From positions 3,226,648 to 3,247,259 of the forward strand of contig BFEA01000038.1 of the NCBI GenBank assembly GCA_003427395.1: a stretch of DNA of 20,612 nt. Direction: 5' to 3'. Below are positions 17,364 through 20,612 of the stretch, piece after piece (the stretch's first letter is position 1; every line of letters begins with the position of its first letter). The notes beneath the pieces were generated by a model. It saw nothing but the letters and a program-made list of their open reading frames with translations, was not told the origin of the DNA and searched no databases. The position numbers and the translations under genes were made by a program. Origin of the DNA: Chara braunii. Its lineage: Eukaryota; Streptophyta; Charophyceae; Charales; Characeae.

Positions 17364-17417
<54 letters not shown>
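17364..17417. repeat. (AC)n microsatellite
   Basis: About 26 AC dinucleotides, uninterrupted. Confidence 0.97.
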
Positions 17418-17418
<1 letters not shown>

Positions 17419-17619
17419 TCAGTTTTCTATCTGCCAGTCTTTTTCCTGTTGCTTGTCCTCCCTCTAAGTTTTTTCTAAGTATTTTCTGTGTGCCCAACTG
17501 AGCACCCTTAAGTAGTGCCAAACAGTCGGTGGGTCCTCGTTTGGAGTGCCAACTCTTAGGGGGGCCGCTCGGTTCGGGATGTCTGTGCTGCCTATGGGTG
17601 ATGACGGATGCTCGTCAGA

Positions 17620-17685
17620 GTGTCTCCCTGGCTCAGTGGGTGGTGGGAACCAACAGTCTGCGGGGTTCAATCGTGATGTGAGTAG
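17620..17685 (+). repeat. tRNA-like head (possible SINE or tRNA remnant)
   Basis: TGGCTCAGTGGGTGGTGGGA resembles a D arm with an A box, and CGGGGTTCAATCGTG a T arm with a weak B box at tRNA-like spacing. It lies about 540 bp upstream of hammerhead 2. Confidence 0.3.
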
Positions 17686-17819
17686 GTCATGCGCTGCTGT
17701 GCTCCATGTTGGATGTGTGGACGTCATCGTCTGCGCTCCGCCGCTGCCCTGCTGTCTGTCCCGCTTGCTTCGCATGTGGTTCTTTCCAGGTTGATGTGTT
17801 CGCTGTGCGGTGTGGCCGT

Positions 17820-18180
17820 GTTGTTGGTGTTGCCTTGCGCTTCGCTGCTCCGCTGCCGTGCTGCTCATCCGCTGGCCGTGCCTTCCGTGCTTGCCGCTTG
17901 TGTGCCGTGTAGGTTGGTTGCCTTGTTGATGGTGCCTTGTGCTCCGCTCCACGGTTGCCGACCTGCTGGTCCGCTCACTCTGTCGTTCTCGGCAGTGCTG
18001 TTGCTTTGTTTGTGTTGCCTTGTGCTTCCCTACACTGTTGCAGCGCTGCGTGCCATATCGTTCCTTGCAGTCGTTTTTGGCGTTGTGCAGTCGTGTTGCC
18101 TCTACTGTGTTACCTGGTGCTTCACAGGGTTGCTGCCCGCTGCTATGTTCCTCTTGGGGACAGTCTGCCTCCAACAAGGG
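17820..18180 (+). repeat. Diverged tandem repeats upstream of hammerhead 2
   Basis: Words of the form GTTGCCTTGTGCTTC recur at about 17830, 17932, 18015 and 18110, so units of about 80-100 bp have drifted apart. Open frames across them, including a 237-codon minus-strand frame (17464-18177) rich in Q, R, H and T, reflect this repetition. No domain is recognised. Confidence 0.5.
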
Positions 18181-18223
18181 TCAAAGGGTTCATGACCCTA
18201 ACCATCAAATATGGGGATTCCGC

Positions 18224-18279
18224 AGATTGTCGAGGGTTTAGCCTCCTGATGAGTTGGTGGAATTCCGACGAAACAATCT
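18224..18279 (+). ncRNA. Hammerhead ribozyme, type III topology, canonical GUC site (copy 2)
   Basis: Stem III pairs 18224-18230 (AGATTGT) with 18273-18279 (ACAATCT), seven Watson-Crick pairs. The cleavage triplet is GTC, with C17 at 18231 and predicted cleavage after it. Stem I is GAGG/CCTC (18232-18235 with 18242-18245) with a GTTTAG loop. The core CTGATGA is 18246-18252. Stem II is GTTGG/CCGAC (18253-18257 with 18265-18269) with one T-G wobble and a seven-base loop. The core GAA is 18270-18272. Compared with copy 1, stems II and III differ at several positions but still pair, which argues for selection or a functional ancestor. It is antisense to the RNase HII transcript. Confidence 0.87.
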
Positions 18280-18321
18280 ATCATCATCAGTTTTTATTAT
18301 TTTTTATTTTTTTCAGTTTTC

Positions 18322-18502
18322 TTGGTTTTGGTACTTGCCTTATTCGTTGGTTGTTGCCGTTTCCCTGCCTTATGTGCTGGTGTGTTGTCTGCCCTCCCGC
18401 CTCCCCAATGCCCTCCAACCTATGCGTTGTCCTAATATTTTTTTGGTACTTGCCTTATCCACTGGTTGTTGTCGTTTTGCTGCCTTATGTGTTTCTCTGT
18501 TG
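18322..18502 (+). repeat. Tandem pair, 115-bp period
   Basis: TTTTGGTACTTGCCTTATYC through GGTTGTTGYCGTTT and CTGCCTTATGTG occurs at 18326 and 18441. It lies just after hammerhead 2 and may be part of the same element. Confidence 0.8.
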
Positions 18503-18699
18503 TTCGAAGCTGACTGATTACTCAGAAACTCGAGTAGATTCCGTTTTTTCGCCACTACAGATAAAATCTACCATACTTGCGAATGTTACCTAAGCTAGAG
18601 GTGTGCCGATGACCTGTCATCGGAGATCACACCTGGCATAGTGTAACTTGCCATGGGGTGCATTGAAGCACACACATCAAAACACACACACACAGATGG

Positions 18700-18716
18700 T
18701 AGGAATTCAACCCGTG
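18700..18716 (-). repeat. Weak tRNA B-box-like segment after the U6 pseudogene
   Basis: On the minus strand CACGGGTTGAATTCCTAC follows the U6-like 3' end directly. It resembles a T arm, but the loop is irregular. Confidence 0.25.
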
Positions 18717-18808
18717 AGCTTTCTCGATTTATGCATCTCATCCTTGAACAGGGGCCATGCTAATCTTCTTTCTCTGTATCATTCCAACTTACAAAGTTCC
18801 AAAGGACT
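18715..18808 (-). pseudogene. U6 snRNA pseudogene (minus strand)
   Basis: U6 is the catalytic snRNA of the spliceosome. Reading the minus strand, the 5' part (GTCCTTTGGAACT) is followed by GTTGGAATGATACAGAGA, then GATTAGCATGGCCCCTG, CAAGGATGA and GCATAAATCGAGAAA. These are the ACAGAGA box, the AGC triad and the internal stem-loop in order. Four extra bases (AAGA/AAAG) follow ACAGAGA and would disrupt the 5' splice-site recognition region, so this copy should not function. No clear upstream element or TATA is seen, and the 3' end lacks the normal T run. Confidence 0.88.
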
Positions 18809-18847
18809 ATGCTCTTTTTGTTCACACACAGCCAAGTCCAAAATGCA

Positions 18848-18912
18848 CTCATGGGAATCGAACATGTGACCTGCCACCAAAGAGGCGGGTGACTTAACCG
18901 ATAGTGTGTTAA
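18848..18912 (-). repeat. tRNA-like segment upstream of the U6 pseudogene
   Basis: On the minus strand TATCGGTTAAGTCACC resembles an A-box D arm and ATGTTCGATTCCCATG a good T arm with a B box. Between them CCGCC and GGTGG can pair. It may be a tRNA remnant or SINE head. Confidence 0.4.
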
Positions 18913-18937
18913 GTTGTATAAACTGAGCTGAGTGGAA

Positions 18938-19037
18938 GTGGAACGTTGGGACACATTACAATTGGAACGATACAGAGTATGCTGGCATGCGCCCTGCACA
19001 TTCAACGATGACATGGACAGATCGAGAAAGTGAGGAC
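18938..19037 (+). pseudogene. U6 snRNA pseudogene (plus strand)
   Basis: GTTGGGACACATTACAATTGGAACGATACAGAG follows the U6 5' end in order, shown here as two blocks (GTTGGGACA and AATTGGAACGATACAGAG). GGCATGCGCCCTGCACA, ACGATGACATG and CAGATCGAGAAA then match the central and 3' regions. The ACAGAGA box has lost its last A and the AGC triad region is altered, so it is a pseudogene. TATAAA at 18917-18922 lies about 20 bases upstream. It points away from the minus-strand copy about 130 bp away. Confidence 0.8.
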
Positions 19038-19125
19038 CCATTGTGGGACCCTTCACCCTCACCCCAGCAAGGAAATCAATCCTTGATCCAGTGGACCCAC
19101 ACTCAGTAAAATATAGGCCTTAGAG

Positions 19126-19150
19126 TTTGAGGGTTTAGGGTTTAGGGTTT
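19126..19150 (+). repeat. Interstitial plant-type telomere repeat
   Basis: GGGTTTAGGGTTTAGGGTTT gives about three TTTAGGG units. On the minus strand this is a telo-box (AAACCCTAA) about 35-55 bases into the RNase HII intron. TTTAGGG is the common telomere unit of plants and many green algae. Confidence 0.85.
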
Positions 19151-19183
19151 GTGATTGATGCAGCTTGGCTTCGGAGTACTCAC

Positions 19184-19266
19184 CTATCAAATTCAGCCAT
19201 CATCCGGTCCCTTGTGACTTTGGCGATTATTGATGCTGCTGCGATGACATGGCATTTTCCATCACC
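19184..19266 (-). CDS. rnhB: Ribonuclease HII, penultimate exon (catalytic AKVTRD block)
   Basis: The 83-base minus-strand exon is bounded by TTGCAG|G and ATAG|GTGAGT. It encodes GDGKCHVIAAASIIAKVTRD followed by RMMAEFD and two bases of the next codon. AAASIIAKVTRDR is the strongest signature of bacterial-type RNase HII. The aspartate in VTRD corresponds to the fourth metal-binding acidic residue of the D-E-D-D active site. The two leftover bases (AG) join the A at 4867 as AGA, so the protein continues [12 protein letters not shown] without a missing residue. The earlier exons with DEAGRG and the third acidic residue would lie beyond 20612. I find none between 19267 and 20612. Confidence 0.94.
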
Positions 19267-19769
19267 CTGCAATTAACAAGTGCACAATTAATTTACCATT
19301 ATGGCAGTATCCATATTCCTTTATTTTTCCCTATAATCAGTCAAGCTTCTTGGCAATTTTTCCTGGGTTGTTTGCCCACCTGGGCGGCCACGCTCAGCCA
19401 GCCACTCCCAAGCCAGGCGTGCACGGGAGAACCTGCCTGGGAAAACTGGCCAGGGAAAAAAAGAGGCAAGAATACCAACAAAATAAAAATAAAAAATCAC
19501 ACTTCAAGCCAGGTTTGCACAGGGCCTGCTAACTCAGAATCTGGCCTTATCTTCAACTCAGCGATGGGTCACTCAGGGAGGTTGGGGGGTTCACATTTAC
19601 TATAACAGGTTTTAACGGGGTTCAAAGGGGTATAACCGTATAACTATATATATTGTCACATATCTATGAACTAAAAGAGCGCACTTTGCAAAACAAGTGA
19701 TAAAAATATACAAGACAAAGATGAAGAGCACACTGAAACCATTGATTTTTATAATTCTTCTTTAAACTC
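19267..19769. other. Upstream RNase HII intron, no feature recognised
   Basis: This is intron on the minus strand. A short segment AAGCCAGGYKTGCACRGG occurs at 19410 and 19506. Otherwise nothing is seen. Confidence 0.5.
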
Positions 19770-19794
19770 CCCCTTTCATGTGCCTCTCACATAC

Positions 19795-19867
19795 AGGGCT
19801 CTCCATGTTGATGAAGTTGAGCGCCAGCTGCCTGGATCCCCGTGTGCCATAACGGCCCACTTGTACG
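19795..19867 (-). CDS. Exon-like segment (possible RCC1-like blade), uncertain gene
   Basis: On the minus strand a pyrimidine tract and CTCACAG| precede CGTACAAGTGGGCCG, and GAGCCCT|GTATGTGAG ends the segment, so both splice-site types are present. One frame reads VQVGRYGTRGSRQLALNFIN. The duplicate at 17042 reads GTGGCGQLALND, closer to an RCC1 repeat. It does not fit RNase HII, whose preceding exon should encode the VDGN region. It could be an alternative exon, a gene fragment or chance. Conservation continues about 25 bases past the donor, which favours a duplicated segment over a conserved exon. Confidence 0.25.
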
Positions 19868-20030
19868 CTGTGAGAAAGAGGCGGGGTAAAGGGGGAGGGG
19901 ATAAACACAGAGAAGAGATGGAGAGAAGACAAAGCAAAGAAAGGAAGGGAAAGTAAGGAGTGCGGAGAAGATGAAAGCAAAGGATAAGAAAAGGCTCAAG
20001 AATCAGTGTGTCCTTGACGACAGAGTACAC
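19868..20030. other. Purine-rich sequence
   Basis: GA-rich on the plus strand (GAAGAGATGGAGAGAAGAC) and pyrimidine-rich on the minus strand. No gene is seen. Confidence 0.5.
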
Positions 20031-20181
20031 TTTTTTTTTCAAAATATCTTATTTTAAGCCCATTTGCAAGCCCACTATGCCAGTGGTGGTAAGAGAACCA
20101 CCAGAATTGAGGTCTTGGCCGGCGGGCCGCTCCATCTACTGGTGGGGAGCTGCATCTGCTGGAAACCGGGTCCACCATCCC
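20031..20181 (-). mobile_element. Poly(A) SINE-like repeat, family B, copy 4
   Basis: TCCATCTACTGGTGGGGAGC through GGAAACCGGGTCCACCATCC is the reverse complement of the family B head. A T tract at 20031-20039 marks the tail. The body is more diverged than in the other copies. Confidence 0.6.
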
Positions 20182-20298
20182 TTTGATACATCTTTGAAGG
20201 GCATTGTTTCCCTGTATAGCTTTAAAGTTTAAACACTTCCTATTCCGGAGCTCCTTCTTGTTCTTTTCTCGTGGGGCTGCGAAGTTACCCTGCCTAAC

Positions 20299-20607
20299 TT
20301 AAGAGCTCCTCTCTCTTTTTTCACTGGCCCAGCCCGAGTGCAGCCCTTCAATGTTTACACCTGTGGAAGCAGTTGATGTGCCCAGGCTGCTGTTGCTGCT
20401 ACCTGTTCCCGCTTGTTTACTGGGGCCTTGCGACTCCTCTCCCTGCTGTTGTTGTCGTTGACTTCTCTTGGCATTGATTCTGGTTGGTTGCTGGCATCTG
20501 TACTGGTTCCGTCTTTGCTGTTCCTTGTGTTGCCTGGGCTTGCCTCTTGCCTTCAGTCCTTGCTGGCCTGTTTTCAATGATGCTGCTAAGTGTTCAGTCT
20601 TCTCCAT
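20299..20607 (-). CDS. Basic Q/S/R-rich open frame, unknown (doubtful)
   Basis: A minus-strand frame of 102 codons from an ATG at 20607, rich in Q, R, S and G (for example RSQRQQQQGEESQG), with no recognised domain. It may extend past the window edge. The composition would suit a disordered or gag-like protein, but the same bias appears in the non-coding repeats at 17820-18180. Confidence 0.18.
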   Translation of the reverse strand: MEKTEHLAASLKTGQQGLKARGKPRQHKEQQRRNQYRCQQPTRINAKRSQRQQQQGEESQGPSKQAGTGSSNSSLGTSTASTGVNIEGLHSGWASEKRERSS

Positions 20608-20612
20608 TGTCT

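Larger units (their letters stand above)
4868..19183 (-). other. RNase HII intron, about 14.3 kb
   Basis: The donor is AG|GTGAGT at 19183 and the acceptor is TGTGCAG| at 4868, both on the minus strand. The flanking exon phases (2 bases plus 1 base) rejoin into an arginine codon, and the joined protein has no gap compared with the family. The intron holds the minisatellite, SINEs, MITEs, ribozyme, U6 pseudogenes, RING-like pseudogene and the assembly gap. Its length is uncertain because of the 100-N gap. Confidence 0.88.

Noticed and set aside
17464-18177. 237-codon minus-strand frame rich in Q, R, H and T
   Set aside because: It covers diverged tandem repeats, has no domain, and the opposite strand is equally open.
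19795-19867. Preceding exon of RNase HII
   Set aside because: None of its three frames resembles the VDGN region expected there, and a duplicate occurs elsewhere in the window.

Overview
This window is eukaryotic, intron-bearing and very rich in repeats. I see no operons and no bacterial gene packing. It has long homopolymers, many microsatellites, tRNA-derived SINEs, small TA-flanked inverted-repeat elements, U6 snRNA pseudogenes and hammerhead ribozymes. A short array of the plant-type telomere repeat (TTTAGGG) lies at 19126-19150. One recognisable gene is split by an intron of about 14 kb. Together these suggest a large green-lineage genome, perhaps a streptophyte alga or a land plant. The species is my inference. 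Positions 10219-10318 are an assembly gap of 100 N.

The only gene I recognise with confidence lies on the minus strand. Its two last coding exons (19184-19266, then 4738-4867) encode the C-terminal part of a bacterial/organellar-type ribonuclease HII. The first exon carries AAASIIAKVTRDR. The second carries [13 protein letters not shown] and [11 protein letters not shown] and ends in TGA. The splice phases join exactly. Everything from 4868 to 19183 is therefore its intron. The last exon's 3' splice junction is duplicated in tandem with a period of 117 bp (39 codons), giving a decoy acceptor that would keep the frame. The N-terminal exons lie beyond 20612.

Region by region. 1-440: a hammerhead-ribozyme repeat with long inverted arms. 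535-3930: a GC-rich foldback element, SINEs, MITEs, a poly(A) repeat family, a GTCCGG foldback and a tRNA-Ser-like remnant. 4142-4380: CCCT low complexity. 4738-5069: the terminal RNase HII exon and its duplicated acceptor. 5521-7750: dinucleotide tracts around a purine-rich minisatellite of about 1.7 kb. 8231-11745: SINEs, the gap, and a direct-repeat structure enclosing a third hammerhead-derived fragment. 12024-13048: a SINE containing both a TA-flanked MITE and a foldback element of about 750 bp. 13430-15330: pyrimidine-rich sequence with one doubtful exon. 15333-15867: a tandem RING-like zinc-finger pseudogene with a frameshift. 17040-18510: an exon-like duplicate, diverged tandem repeats and a canonical hammerhead ribozyme. 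18700-19040: two U6 pseudogenes in opposite orientations. 19126-19266: the telomere-like array and the RNase HII exon.

Apart from RNase HII, nothing here forms a working pathway. The most notable content is the ribozyme-bearing repeat family and the unusual splice architecture.
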